DNA from: Aurifilum marmelostoma
Lineage: Eukaryota > Ascomycota > Sordariomycetes > Diaporthales > Cryphonectriaceae
Assembly (NCBI GenBank): GCA_027559495.1
Contig: JAMXSV010000004.1
Coordinates: 2,283,001-2,347,000 of the forward strand
DNA: 64,000 bases
Direction of reading: 5' to 3'
Made by a program: the position numbers and the translations under genes. Shown piece by piece: positions 1 through 10,810 of the stretch. The first letter of the stretch is position 1; each line of letters starts with the position of its first letter. The notes beneath the pieces were generated by a model. The model made no database searches. It was not told the origin of the DNA and saw nothing but the letters and a program-made list of their open reading frames with translations.

Positions 1-1290
1 TTGAGACTCCCAAGTACTATGTCACCGTCATTGGTATGTTCTTCCTCATCTCTCGTCTGAACTTCATCCCAAGGCCACGACTTCTGACTCCTGGTTTCTA
101 CAGACGCTCCCGGTCACCGTGACTTCATCAAGAACATGATCACTGGTACTTCCCAGGCCGACTGCGCCATTCTCATCATTGCCTCCGGCACTGGTGAGTT
201 CGAGGCTGGTATCTCCAAGGATGGCCAGACTCGTGAGCACGCCCTGCTCGCCTACACCCTCGGTGTCAGGCAGCTCATCGTTGCTTGCAACAAGATGGAC
301 ACTGCTGAGTGGAAGGAGGCCCGTTTCGAGGAGATCAAGAAGGAGACCTCCACCTTCATCAAGAAGGTCGGCTACAACCCCAAGACCGTCGCTTTCGTGC
401 CCATCTCCGGCTTCAACGGTGACAACATGATCGAGAAGGAGTCTCTTGACAAGCGTGCCTCTTGGTACAAGGGCTGGAAGAAGTTCGACTCCGCCGGCAA
501 GGAGGTTTCCGGCTGGACCCTCCTCGACGCCATTGACGCTGTCGAGCCCCCCAAGCGCCCCACTGAGAAGCCCCTGCGTCTGCCCCTGCAGGATGTCTAC
601 AAGATCGGTGGTATTGGAACTGTGCCCGTCGGCCGTATCGAGACTGGTGTCCTCAAGCCCGGTATGGTCGTTACCTTCGCTCCCTCCAACGTCACCACTG
701 AAGTCAAGTCCGTGGAGATGCACCACGAGCAGCTCACCGAGGGTGTCCCCGGTGACAACGTTGGATTCAACGTCAAGAACGTCTCCGTCAAGGAGATTCG
801 CCGTGGCAACGTCGCTGGTGACTCCAAGAACGACCCCCCATGGGTGCCGCTTCTTTCGCCGCCCAGGTCATCGTCCTGAACCACCCCGGCCAGGTCGGTG
901 CTGGATACGCCCCAGTCCTCGACTGCCACACTGCCCACATTGCCTGCAAGTTCTCTGAGCTGCTCGAGAAGATCGACCGCCGTACCGGCAAGTCTGTTGA
1001 GGCTGCCCCCAAGTTCATCAAGTCTGGTGATGCTGCCATCGTCAAGATGATTCCTTCCAAGCCCATGTGCGTGGAGGCTTTCACTGATTACCCTCCTCTG
1101 GGTCGTTTCGCCGTCCGTGACATGCGTCAGACCGTCGCTGTCGGTGTCATCAAGTCCGTCGAGAAGTCCGCCGGCGGTACTGGCAAGGTATGTTCCACAC
1201 TCCTCCCATCTTCCTCTTCACCATGACATTTGCTAACCACCCTCGTCTCCCCAGGTCACCAAGTCCGCTGCCAAGGCTGGCAAGAAATAA
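1..1290 (+). CDS. tef1: Translation elongation factor 1-alpha, 5'-truncated by the window edge, with one frameshift
   Basis: This GTPase delivers aminoacyl-tRNA to the ribosome in the cytosol. Three exons are visible: 1-33, 104-1187 and 1255-1290. The introns are 34-103 (GTATGT..CAG) and 1188-1254 (GTATGT..CAG). The reading begins inside the G domain: ETPKYYVTVID, then DAPGHRDFIKNM (the DxxG switch) and NKMD (guanine specificity). It continues through beta-barrel domains 2 and 3 and ends KSAAKAGKK-stop, the normal fungal C-terminus. The start and most of the G domain lie outside the window. The frame breaks at the C run 834-839: the family reads SKNDPPMGAASF, which needs seven C here, but six are present. 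The downstream frame (840 onward) is perfectly conserved, so I read this as a lost base in the assembly rather than a dead gene. Identity is essentially certain. Confidence 0.97.
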
Positions 1291-2104
1291 ATTGCCCCTG
1301 CCTCTTGACAATGCCCTGATGAGTAATGCGGTCACACATTCTCGTCAACTCAACCTTCTCCAACCTCACGACACATTGCTTCGGATCTTTGGTGTTCGTT
1401 CCGGGTGCCTCAAGAGCTCTGTTTTGTTGTCCGGGCACACATGAGAGGAAAAATCGTTGGGGATTTCTGCGGTCTGAATGAAAAACAGATAGAGGTCCAC
1501 TCTTAGATGAGATTAGTCGCAGTAATCAGGAATTAAGTTGTGTTCACGAAACTCTTGTGCCAATCGTACCACGATCAATGTGATACATGTCCCACGTGCG
1601 CTTCGACGATCTTGTTATCTGTCTCGTCCTAATTGGCGCCTGGGGAGCTTGAAAATTTTGTCCTGCCGTAGGGCAAAGCACCGAGCCCCCTAGGACCCCC
1701 TCAAGTTCTTTCCTGACCAAGATTACCAACATGTCAGCATGAGACGGGTCGATGTGCACTTTTTGGCTCTCCCTCTGATCCTGGCAGTCGTCACGCCCAA
1801 AGTCGTTCAGAAGTCGTCAAATTTGCCTTACATTTTGCCGAGACTCTAGATGAGCGTGCGTGAAGAAAAGCTTGGTGGAGAGAAGATATGCGGCCAGGGA
1901 TGGCGTTTTCATTGCGACAACTTGGAATAATTGTCTCGTCTATATACACATACATCCACCAGACTCCATTCACCTTTTACAGAGCCACTACCCGTCTCTT
2001 TGCTGACATGTCCCCTTTTTTTTTTTTTTTTTCTCTTTCTCCTTCTTTCCCGTCAAACCACCCCTGTGGTAGATTCCTCGTCGGACGGTCTGGCTTCTCT
2101 GCAT
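1291..2104. other. Intergenic, tail-to-tail between tef1 and SLS1
   Basis: This stretch should hold the two 3' untranslated regions. A T17 tract lies at 2016-2032. No coding signal is seen on either strand. Confidence 0.6.
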
Positions 2105-5100
2105 CTACTTTGCACCAAGCCACCGAATTGTAGTCCTGACCTCTTTCCCGTCATCCTTTGTGCGTACCATGTTCCCCTCCAGCCCCCTCGCAAGTCCATA
2201 GATGGAGCGCAGGAACCGCTGCGTGTCTACGCTGTCTGCATCACGGCGCAGCTGCCTGTCCCCACTGGGAATGGCGTCGAGACTCAGCTCCGCGCGCCGG
2301 CCGCCGCCCTGCCCGGCCTCGATGGAGGTATAGTTGAGCCGCCAGCCGTCAAAGGTCGTGTCGAGCGGGCGATGCACTTCTAGGCCGGCGAAGATGTAGG
2401 AGGCGGGGCGGAGGGCGTTGTAGGCTGGAGACTGGGAGGCCTCGTTGTAGGTGGGAAGAGGGTCGGGTCTGGTGTTCGATCTGGACGTCTTGGAGGAGCG
2501 AGGGCGAGGCGTGTTGGCGGGGTCTCTGTGGGCCCGCCTGAGCGCTGTCTTCGCGAGGAACGGGCTGTCCGTGTCGTCTTCAGGCTGGTAGAACATCCAC
2601 CTCGGCAGTGCTAGTTTTTCTAGCCGCGGCGCCGTGACGAGCTTGCCACGACGCATCTCGAGGCGGGCGCTGTCCAGAAATTGCATGAGAGGCGCCATAG
2701 CGTCCACCGTATGGATCTTGTCGCCAGGGAGGTCGGCAACAAGCCTCTGGCTCACACGAACGTCGACTTGCTCAGCGGGGAGCAGGATATCGGCTACGTG
2801 GGTGTGGCAGATAGCACGAAGGGAGTCAATCTCGATGATCTCCTCATCGGTGGCCTTGATGCGCAGCTCAAGGTAAGGTGTGAGGGGATCGCAAGGCTGG
2901 CCAGGGTCTTCGGAGTATGGAGAGAAACGTAGAAGAATGATGCTGGTCATCGATGGCGGTGATTTATACGGAACCCAGCCAGGGAGATGTATGCCAGCAA
3001 CAGGTGGGATGAGAGGGTAGATGACACGCGGAAATCTCGATGGGTCAATATCATCGAGACTTCTGCTGTTCAAATCCCGGGAAACGCTGCTAGCGTTCAG
3101 ATGAAGGACGTGGCCAAAGACTGCGCTGGTTTTGACGTGGAAAGGCAGCCAGCCCGAAGGTGTTGCCGAAGGTGTTGCCGAAGGTGTTGGCTCGGTGGGA
3201 GCGGGCTGGACCACTTCCTCCGACGCCTTTGGAAGGGTCAATGGAGCACCTGCGAGCGATCTGTAGAATTCGTCATGCTTGGCTCTGAGTGATGACGTGG
3301 GTAGGATGAGGTCTTCCGGCGTGGGCTGCACATTGTACTTCATGATGCTCTCGTCCAGCGGCCAATTTGCGGCCAACTGTGGTGCTTCCGTCTCGATGGG
3401 GAGACAGAGCCGGGCCCAACTTTGATGTCTGTCCAGCCAGGACAGTTTTTCCTTACGACCGATGATTTCGACCAGCCTGCCCTTCCCCTTCATGTTTGGA
3501 TAGATGGCCAGGGCTTTGCTTGTCTTGACAGGGGCATTCATCGCTTGTAGCAGGCGGAAGACGACATCGCCTGAATCTTCCAGAGCAGCTGCTGTGTCAC
3601 CTCTGATGTCGATCCAGGTAACGACGAGCTATTAACCAAGGTTGTCAGAAAAGATCGTCCAGCTTCGTATGTTGCGGCCAACAGCTTTCGCTTACCTCTT
3701 TTTGATCCTCATTCAGTTCCACGGCAGTGTTGGTGACCTTGCTCACGTCCTCGATCATGCTGGAGCTGAATTTCTTGATAAGGGTATGATCCATGTTGAA
3801 TGTCTTGCTCTTCATCTTTTGTAGAGTCTCGTTGATTGCCGACAAGCAGGCTTCCGCGATAACTTTAGGAGCCACGATCCGAATTGTTTTCTTTGACTTG
3901 ACGATCTGAATTGACCTTCCAGGCCCATCGCCAAGGTAAATCCGGGAAATTGACTGCAGCCAGCGTTGCGTGCCCACTACGAGGACGGTCTCATCAGTCT
4001 AGGCAAAGCACAAGTCGCTAGCTACGGACCAGAACAAGACTTACGCGTGAGAAGCTTGAATTCTAAATCCCTGATGCGGAGTTCCAGCACGCCAGGGCCG
4101 TCCATCAACTCTTGCGCCGAGATACCCCAGCACTCGCGCATCAGCTGCATCGTCAGCCGCTGCTTATGCCGCATGGACTTGAGGATATAGCCTCTCAGTT
4201 GTGGATGCACGTCTTTAACGGCATCTTCAGTCTTTGGAGTCCACTGTGACTGCTCAAGCGTCCATGGCTGCGGCTTCAACAACTCAGGCAAGACCCCAAA
4301 GAATGGGCTCTCGTCACCTTCTGTCAAGCGTTGACGATGGCGTTCAATATAATGCTCGAGCTGAGGAACGGTGAAGCCCTTCATCAGATCGTCAACCACC
4401 CGCTTGAACTCGTTGCTTGGTAAGATCCTGTGTTGTGGCCGCAACTCATCGATATTCTCCAGTATAATGTCCAAACTCAATCCCTCCTCTTGATCCACAT
4501 GTTCTCCGATCCGCACGTCTCGGTGAGCGGGCTCATTGTCTTCCCTGAAAAGCCTTCGCTTCCAGTCGCCGCCTTCTCGCAGGACGATGATTTCGGCTTC
4601 CTTCCCGAGTGTGGCCACTGACAACTTGGCTCTGTCTTCTCGGAGGAGGGTGTTGCCCTTTCGGTATGCGTTTACTTTGGGCTTCGGCGGTTGTACGGGC
4701 TTGCGAGCCGTGATTCTCCGAATTAATTGGGAGTCGCCGTCAACATCTGGCCCAGTGCTGTCATCTTGCAGCGATACAGACGTGACGGTATTGTCCACCT
4801 GCGCAGGCGCCTGCGCATCAGAGTGCTGCTCTGCATCGTCGATCGAGGTCGTGCGGAGGTTGTCTTTTTGCGCATCGGTCGAGTCGCTCCCGGAGAAGAT
4901 CGGTCGACGAATCCGGGCATTCTCGTTATGACTTTGATCCTTCAAGATTGAAGTCAGGTCCTCTTCCTCCTGGCTTCTCGTTGCCTCGGAGGCAAATCGC
5001 CGTCTCCGGATCCGACTTTGCGCTCGAGCCTGCGCCGAGGCGGCCACGGCGGGGGCTGCCCGGCGGGTGACGGCGCGCAGTTGGCATCCAAGACAGATGG

Positions 5101-5128
5101 AGCCGCCTGCTACCGAAGGAGAGAGCAT
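2105..5128 (-). CDS. SLS1: SLS1-like mitochondrial inner-membrane expression regulator
   Basis: The fungal SLS family acts on the matrix face of the inner mitochondrial membrane, linking mitochondrial transcription and translation. Exons on the minus strand are 4045-5128, 3696-3998 and 2105-3628. I chose the ATG at 5128 because it opens a presequence rich in Arg, Ala and Ser and free of acidic residues (MLSPSVAGG...VTRRAA), with RFASEA as a plausible cleavage region. Next comes the SLS N-terminal block (LSVATLGKEAEIIVLREGG), then KH-like segments in exon 2 (KTIRIVAPKVIAEACLSAI) and a long C-terminal domain. The 67-bp intron 3629-3695 splices cleanly. The first intron (GTAAGT at 4044, acceptor near 3999) joins phase 1 to phase 0, so one base is unaccounted for; a base error nearby or a missed exon would explain it. 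A 12-bp unit is repeated three times at 3161-3196 and encodes Ala-Thr-Pro-Ser. The gene is divergent with NSE3. Confidence 0.85.
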
Positions 5129-5497
5129 CAAGGCAAGTTCATGAGGTCTGCGTGCAGACACCCTTCCCTTGAGTCGAGGATGACGGAGGGAAAATGCTAT
5201 TGGCAGCTTTTTCTGGCCTGCGCGGGACGAAAGGAAAAAGCTCGATATTTTTTTCTGCCGGGGCCGACCACTCTGCCACTGTAGACCTACAGGGGCAAGG
5301 ATCGGCCCGCCGCGGCGCGTACAGGGGTCTGTCGCAATTAAGCCAGTCGCGTCTCCCGTCAAGACACTGAGCACAAAGGTAGAGAGACAGCACACTGGAA
5401 GAATTGGTCTCAGCCTTGTTTCGAAGATTGCAAGCCATTTAATTTTCGAAATCCGTGGAGTCGAGCCTCCTCTTGTTTTATCTTACAACCCTTCAAG
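5129..5497. promoter_or_regulatory. Bidirectional promoter region between SLS1 and NSE3
   Basis: A 369-bp gap separates two divergent ATGs, so both promoters and 5' leaders must lie here. I could not assign individual factor sites. Confidence 0.5.
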
Positions 5498-6688
5498 ATG
5501 CCACGACCCGCTAGAAGGTCGCGCCGTGTGAGCTCCTCTTCCAGTCGAGCTGATACTCGCCTCCGCTTCAACTAATCAATCCATGCACACAGGCTCTCGA
5601 CGATGACGAGGAGTCTGAAGAAGAGCAGAGGCCTAGACAGCGGCCTCGTACGACCCTTGATCCAGTCGAGGACGGGGAATCCGAGGAATACGAGGAAGAC
5701 GATGGGGAGGAAAGCAGGGAGGCTGAACTGGAACACCCCTCGCGCCAGTCTCAAACACCAGGGTCATCCGAGGACATGTTGATCCGGGAGCTCGTCAGAT
5801 ATGCCATGGCTTGTGACTTTTCCCGGATACCAATACGAAGAGAAGGGATCAAAGATAAGGTTATAGGGCGCGGGAATCGATCGTTCAGGAGAATCTTCCT
5901 GGGAGCGCAGGAAAGGCTTCGCGACATCCTCGGAATGGAGATGGTCGAGCTGCCCGCCAAAGAGAAACTGACCAAGGAGGACAAGCGCAAAGGCAAGCTC
6001 CTACCCATCTCCTCTTGTGTTCAACAAGACACGTCCACACTCATGCTAACAGTTTGACCTGTTCTATACAGCCGTCAAATCCCAAAGCAAGATCAACCCG
6101 TCCAACGCCTACATCCTCGTCTCGATACTTCCTGAGGCCTACAAGAACCCCAAGATTCTCGCCCCCTCACGACTCATCTCGGCTTCCGAGGAGGCTGCCT
6201 ACGTCGGCTTTTATACCCTCATCATCTCTCTCATTCGTATCAGCGGCGGTGAGATGAGCGATCCAGTGCTCAAGCGCCACCTACGTCGCCTCGACGCCGA
6301 GACCAATGCATTCGCTGACCACAAGACGGATGACATCCTCACAAAGCTGCAGAGGCAGGGTTACCTGGTGAAGACTGTTGACAAGCAAGCGCAGCAGCAT
6401 GGCGATCCCGATTCAAGTACCACCTGGTTCATCGGACCGAGGGGGAAGGTGGAGGTTGACGACGAGGTCGTGGCGGGCATGATTAGAGAGGTTTGGGGAT
6501 CCGAGGGCGATACCGCAGAGTTGGAGGAAAAGCTGCAAAATACTCTCGACATACAGAGGGCACAAAGCAGTGGGGGGAGCACCGAAGATGAGGACGAGGG
6601 TGAGAATGGCTACGATGACCCCAGTGGCGCTGAAGAGCATGCTGGACCGAGCTGGAGAGCGCCTCGTCCGCTCGCATCCTCAATGTGA
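5498..6688 (+). CDS. NSE3: MAGE-domain subunit Nse3 of the SMC5/6 complex
   Basis: Nse3 pairs with Nse1 and Nse4 at the head of the SMC5/6 complex, which acts in DNA repair and chromosome segregation. Exons are 5498-5527, 5593-5992 and 6072-6688, giving 348 aa. The protein opens with a basic then acidic low-complexity stretch (residues 1-80). The MAGE homology domain follows: LIRELVRYAM near residue 97, FRRIFLGAQERL, then after intron 2 INPSNAYILVSILP, and the winged-helix part with GGEMSD and LVKTVDK. The tail is acidic and probably disordered. Intron 1 is GTGAGC..CAG. Intron 2 starts GCAAGC and ends ACAG; only this GC donor gives a continuous conserved frame across the junction (KRK-AVKSQSK). 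A different donor would break the MAGE domain. Family identity is strong; the complex membership is inferred from the family. Confidence 0.9.
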
Positions 6689-7163
6689 CACGAGTCTTAA
6701 GAACGGACAACTGCGTCGGTGACCCACGATTCGCATGAGCCATGCAGATGATAGTCTATCCCTTCGGATCGGAAACCCGCACTGGCTGAAACAAATTGAT
6801 CGACGGGCTGGGCTGCTTTTGTTGCTATATGGGACGCTACCAACAATGATACCCTTTTTTCCACTGATCTTGAACCACCTGCACGCTGTTTGAGTACACG
6901 TGATGGCATCACACAAAGTGGCATATCTCTAGATTTTGCCGCCCTTCATAGCAATCTAGCGACTGAGTGCTCTGTCATTATCGTCCTCCACGTCGGACAC
7001 GACAAGGTGGCGCTGCTATCCGTCGCAATTCCGTTGCAGTCCGCACCGCACAAGGCGTGACCATGTTGGGTGCGCATCTTACACCTCAGATATACCGAGG
7101 AGCATATAAAAGGGGAAAGATAAGAGCCCTTTTGACTAGATGCCCATGTAGCACCACCACTCC
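6689..7163. other. Intergenic, tail-to-tail between NSE3 and SF3B5
   Basis: No coding signal is seen. It should contain both 3' untranslated regions. Confidence 0.5.
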
Positions 7164-7567
7164 TCAAGCACCACCACCCTGCTGCGAAGCAGGCAGCGCG
7201 TACAGCTCGTCCTCTCTAGGGGGTGGGGGCCCTACTGGCTGGACCATCTGACGGATGAGCTGCGCTCTCGCCTTGGCCATGGGCTCGTTCTGCGCAAGGG
7301 ACATGTAGGCCAGCAGCGGGGTGTGGCCGACGATGCTGGTCTTGGTGTCGCGGTGGATGTTCGTCTTCCACTCCCAGCTCGTCGTGTCAGGGTGGCCGGT
7401 GCCGATGTACTTGGCCTGCAGGCGCTCGAGCTCCTGCTGGGTGCGGAGCTTGTCGGCCTGTGAGAAACAAGAGGGACGGAGCCTTGTTGTTAGCGAACGT
7501 TCGTGGAATTAGTAGAGGAAAGGTGAGATGCGAAATGGAAAGAGGATGAGGATGGGGACCATACCAT
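7164..7567 (-). CDS. SF3B5: SF3b complex subunit 5 (SF3b10 / Ysf3), U2 snRNP
   Basis: This small subunit of the SF3b particle helps the U2 snRNP hold the branch-point region during splicing. The coding sequence is 7565-7567 plus 7164-7457, 98 aa. The ATG at 7567 is its own 3-nt coding exon: a GT..AG intron (GTATGG..CACAG, 7458-7564) follows directly. It splices to ADKLRTQQELERLQAKYIG, the almost invariant start of SF3B5, then GHPDTTSWEW and the segment IVGHTPLLAYMSLAQNE. The usual length is about 86 aa. Here the tail runs longer, through PPPPREDELYAL to a glycine-rich end. A CA repeat lies inside the intron (7581-7599). The ATG-only exon is an inference, but it is supported by the known MADKLRTQ start. 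Confidence 0.93.
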
Positions 7568-8200
7568 CTTGGGCTGTCTTCACACACACACACACACACG
7601 ACCGCGGGATTGTCACTTGCTAGAATGCAAGTATTGTTAAGACTCGAAGGCAGTCCAGTTGGTTGGTAGGGTTGACTCAGGGTGTCTGTTGTTCGGCTAG
7701 CCAAGGCTGTACTCGGCTAAGTTCATGGAGTAAGACCGCGCACGCTTAAATGCATGCACCCCGATATATTCACTTGGAGCATGTGAAGAAGTCCAACAGG
7801 AGTATCCCCAGACTGCGGGTTATTCTGTAGATGTTCCTGGAGGGGTATACATTTCTGTCATGCATGCTCCTGTGAGCAGGTTTCTATTTTGGAGGTGAGA
7901 CGCACAATGACCAATTCTTTAAACACAAACCAAGGCCACAGCTGTGAATCCAGTCATGCTCCAGCCAGGAACACTCATCCTCCTTTGGCTGTCCAAGGCA
8001 TTCATATCCCTTTGAAACGTTTCCGCCGTGCGCCAATATACAACGCCGCAGTAATGTACAGATGCCTCCTGCCAGTGAGGGCGCCAAAAGGACGCCACCG
8101 TCGTCATGCACCTCTTGAGGTTGGTACCCATAAACCCTTAAAGTCTTGATAGTGGGACACAAGTGTTCAGGCAGCATCGTAGAGTCCATGAACTTAGTCC
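7568..8200. other. Intergenic between SF3B5 start and ISD11 end
   Basis: This should hold the SF3B5 promoter and the ISD11 3' region. Short frames here show no codon bias or family resemblance. Confidence 0.5.
7581..7599. repeat. CA microsatellite, immediately upstream of the SF3B5 start codon
   Basis: The CA run lies 14 bases beyond the ATG on the genomic plus side, so in the 5' leader of the minus-strand gene as I have drawn it. Confidence 0.7.
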
Positions 8201-8899
8201 TCAGTTGAAACTATCAAAGAGCGGAAGCCGATGTCAGCTGCTAGTTTCGGTCAAGACATAAGGAATCACGAGGAATGCAGCCGTGTGTATACGTACCCCT
8301 GTTGTTTCTGGCGGACAATGTCGCCTTTTCCGCCTTTTTGCTTTCCCTGAGAGCTTGTCAGTACTGTTCCATAGCCATGATTTGGTGTCCGCACCCCAGA
8401 CATACCGACAGACCAGCCTCCACGACCAGCTTGTCCATCTGGAAGAACTGGCTAACCACCGTTTGTCGCTGCAGCAGAGAATATGTCAGCCTCGTCGTCC
8501 TCACAGGCGCAGCACGTTTGCAGAGGCCATGTAGATGGGAAAGGCAGCAAGTTTCAACGCACCTTCATCATTTGTAGCTCCTTCAGGCCCTTTTGTATCA
8601 GCTCCTGCACCTGTCTGGAGTCCTCCACTCCCTTGCTTTCGCGAAAAGCATCTCGTGTCCGCCTTTTCGCATATTCTCTGAAATTGTACGAGGCGAACTG
8701 TTCGCCCTGTCGGAGGAGTTGGCGGTACTGTGTGGGTCGACGGTCAGCATCACATATTCCGACCACGTAGGCCCAAGGCGGCGAAGGTCTGCCACCTCGC
8801 CGATGTCGCCTGGGGAGGAGAGCGACGGAATACAAGAAAGCTTACCAGGGATTTGACCTGGTGGGCCGAGTCGCCCTTGAGCGACGATGATAATGACAT
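8201..8899 (-). CDS. ISD11: LYR-motif protein Isd11, cysteine desulfurase partner
   Basis: Isd11 stabilises the cysteine desulfurase Nfs1 in the mitochondrial matrix for Fe-S cluster assembly. Five exons give 113 aa: 8846-8899, 8563-8727, 8406-8468, 8297-8346 and 8201-8210. The signature motif Leu-Tyr-Arg is split by intron 1 (VKSL then YRQLLRQG). The core YNFREYAKRRTRDAF and LQMMKRQTVVSQFFQMDKLVV is nearly invariant for the family. The last exon is only 10 nt. I chose it because it ends the protein RQKQQGFN, matching the common fungal ending RQK..GWD. Reading through the donor GTACGT instead would add about ten unrelated residues and stop at 8266. Length and motif order fit the family. Confidence 0.92.
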
Positions 8900-9332
8900 G
8901 GCGAAATGCTAGCCTTTGCGCATTGAGAAGAGGGACGGGGAGGGGGGAGGATCGGGGACGCAGGTTCTGGGGCAGGTAGGTCTTTTGAGCTTTGCTGCGC
9001 GGGTTCCAAATAATTCGGGCGCGGCGTAATGATGTAACACTTGCCGATGCCGAGCGGCCGATAAAAAAAAAAAAAAAAAAAGCTCGGCCTTTCCGAACTA
9101 CCACACACCTTAGAGGGGTTAGCCTACTGCCTCTTGGTTACATAATTCCTCGTTAGTTGCATATCTCTTTCTGCAGCATGCACTCCTTGCTACTTATCCA
9201 TACACAACCAAGTCACAATTGTTGGTGATGATACGGACGCCTGCAGGATACAAAATTAGGACTCTTGCATCTTATTCTGATGGGGTATCTGCTAAGACTA
9301 GTCTTTTCCTTGTGAACCATACAACAAAACTG
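8900..9332. other. Intergenic, ISD11 promoter side, with A19 tract
   Basis: An A19 run lies at 9063-9081. No coding signal is seen. Confidence 0.5.
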
Positions 9333-10810
9333 TTATGGCCATATCGTTTCGGTTGCCTCAATGGCATTCTTGTGCTGAAACTCATGGAGTAGATATTTTA
9401 GAGAAGCCAGATGTGAACGGATGTCGTGAGGGTGGTACTTCGTTTTACTGTCGTCGGCGAAATGGAGAGAGCTCGTGTCTCTGTCAATGTCAAGGCCTCG
9501 TTGCTTCCGTTCAGGGAAATGCATGCCTTCTCTGTGTCTCTGGAAGTTCAGATCGGCGCATCGCACAGAGCAAAACACGGAACCCTTCCCGAAGTCATTG
9601 AGGCATTCCTTGCACAAGAATGGGCCAGCGCCGTCCATGTCCATCTCGGTATCTTCTTCTACCAGTTGTATGCAGTTGTCGCCCCCAGCACAATCGTGTG
9701 TCGCTTCCACATGGGACTTCTGTTTCCTCTTGTCAGCTCTCGCATAAACGACTTGGGGTGAGCATCGGAACAACGAGGAGGCAAATGAAGTCTTACCAGT
9801 CCGTCCTTGCCGGAGAAACATGCCGATGAGCAGAACACCGTCGGCTTTGTTCGGACGCCGCTCTCGACCAGGACCTGACAGAGCGGACAGATCGTATAGT
9901 CCTGCAAATCAGGTTCTCTCCCACAGGCGTGACACGGTGGTTGGTCGTACATCTCGTCGGGAATCTGCGGTGGCTTGGGCTGGCTGTCTTTCCGGCCGTT
10001 GGCCTTCTTGGACTTCTGCAGCTCGTGTGCGTTCTTCGCCCTGCGGAGCTCTTCAGCCCGTTGCCTATGCTGCTCCTTCTGTCCCTGCGCCCCTATACTG
10101 GACCGGCGGTCCACCGAGATCTTGTTAATGATCTCGTCCATGGTTGCTCCTTCCTGCAGCCTCTGAAGGTACGTCTGGATCTTGGCTGTCGCTTTCTCGT
10201 CGGCGGTATCCTGGAAGAAGGTCTCCTTGTAGACCTGGATTCTGGCCTCGGGCGTCTTGACCTCCACCAGACGGTTCAGGGCTGCGTCTGCAGCCTCCTC
10301 CTCCTCCTCTTTCTTAGTGCTGGTCTCACCATTCACCGTGCCCGGCCCCCCCAAGGCTTCCCTCACTTCTGACACGATCTGTTCGAATTCAACTCCTTTC
10401 GTGCCGATCTTATTCAAAACCTCCTTTTTCTCCAGCAATTCCCGCAAAGCCTTGCCGATGCTGGGTGATGTCCTCACCTGCTGCTCGTACCATCGCCGTC
10501 TTTCCAAGCCGATGCGCGCATCAATTTCCTCGAGGTCTCCTTGATACTCACGCGCGGATGCAAACAGCCTGTCTAAGTCCCGCTGTAAGCCTTCGCGCCC
10601 GAAGAACCACTCCCGCGGCGCATCGCCACTAGGTGTCGAATATCTGCTGCGCATACGGTCGATGACTTTCTCATAGCACTCGCGGCACTCTAGCACATGT
10701 TTGTGCCGCGGGTGGTCGCGCGCGCATGCAGCTGTGAGCTGCGACACGTCCTCGGCGCATCGAGCGTGCTGCGCCCGCTGGACGGCAAGGTAGTCCCATG
10801 CCTCGGTCAT
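9333..10810 (-). CDS. Uncharacterised protein with two repeated CxxC..FCSxxC..HxxxxH zinc modules
   Basis: I do not recognise a named family. Exons are 9797-10810 and 9333-9719 (intron 9720-9796, GTAAGA..ACAG), giving 466 aa. The N-terminal half is helical and charged, with a Cys/His pair region (VLECRECYE near residue 42) and likely coiled coil. A basic linker with KKANGRK leads to the first module: CHAC, CPLC, VFCSSAC, then KSHVEATH. The second module repeats the order: FLCKEC, VFCSVRC, then QRHREGMH. I selected the acceptor at 9719 because it preserves the phase and completes the HxxxxH of module 1, making the two modules match; acceptors further upstream break the frame. The spacing suggests treble-clef FCS/MYND-like zinc binding for protein contacts. 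That role is inference only. The gene is divergent with the next gene across 0.9 kb. Confidence 0.82.
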
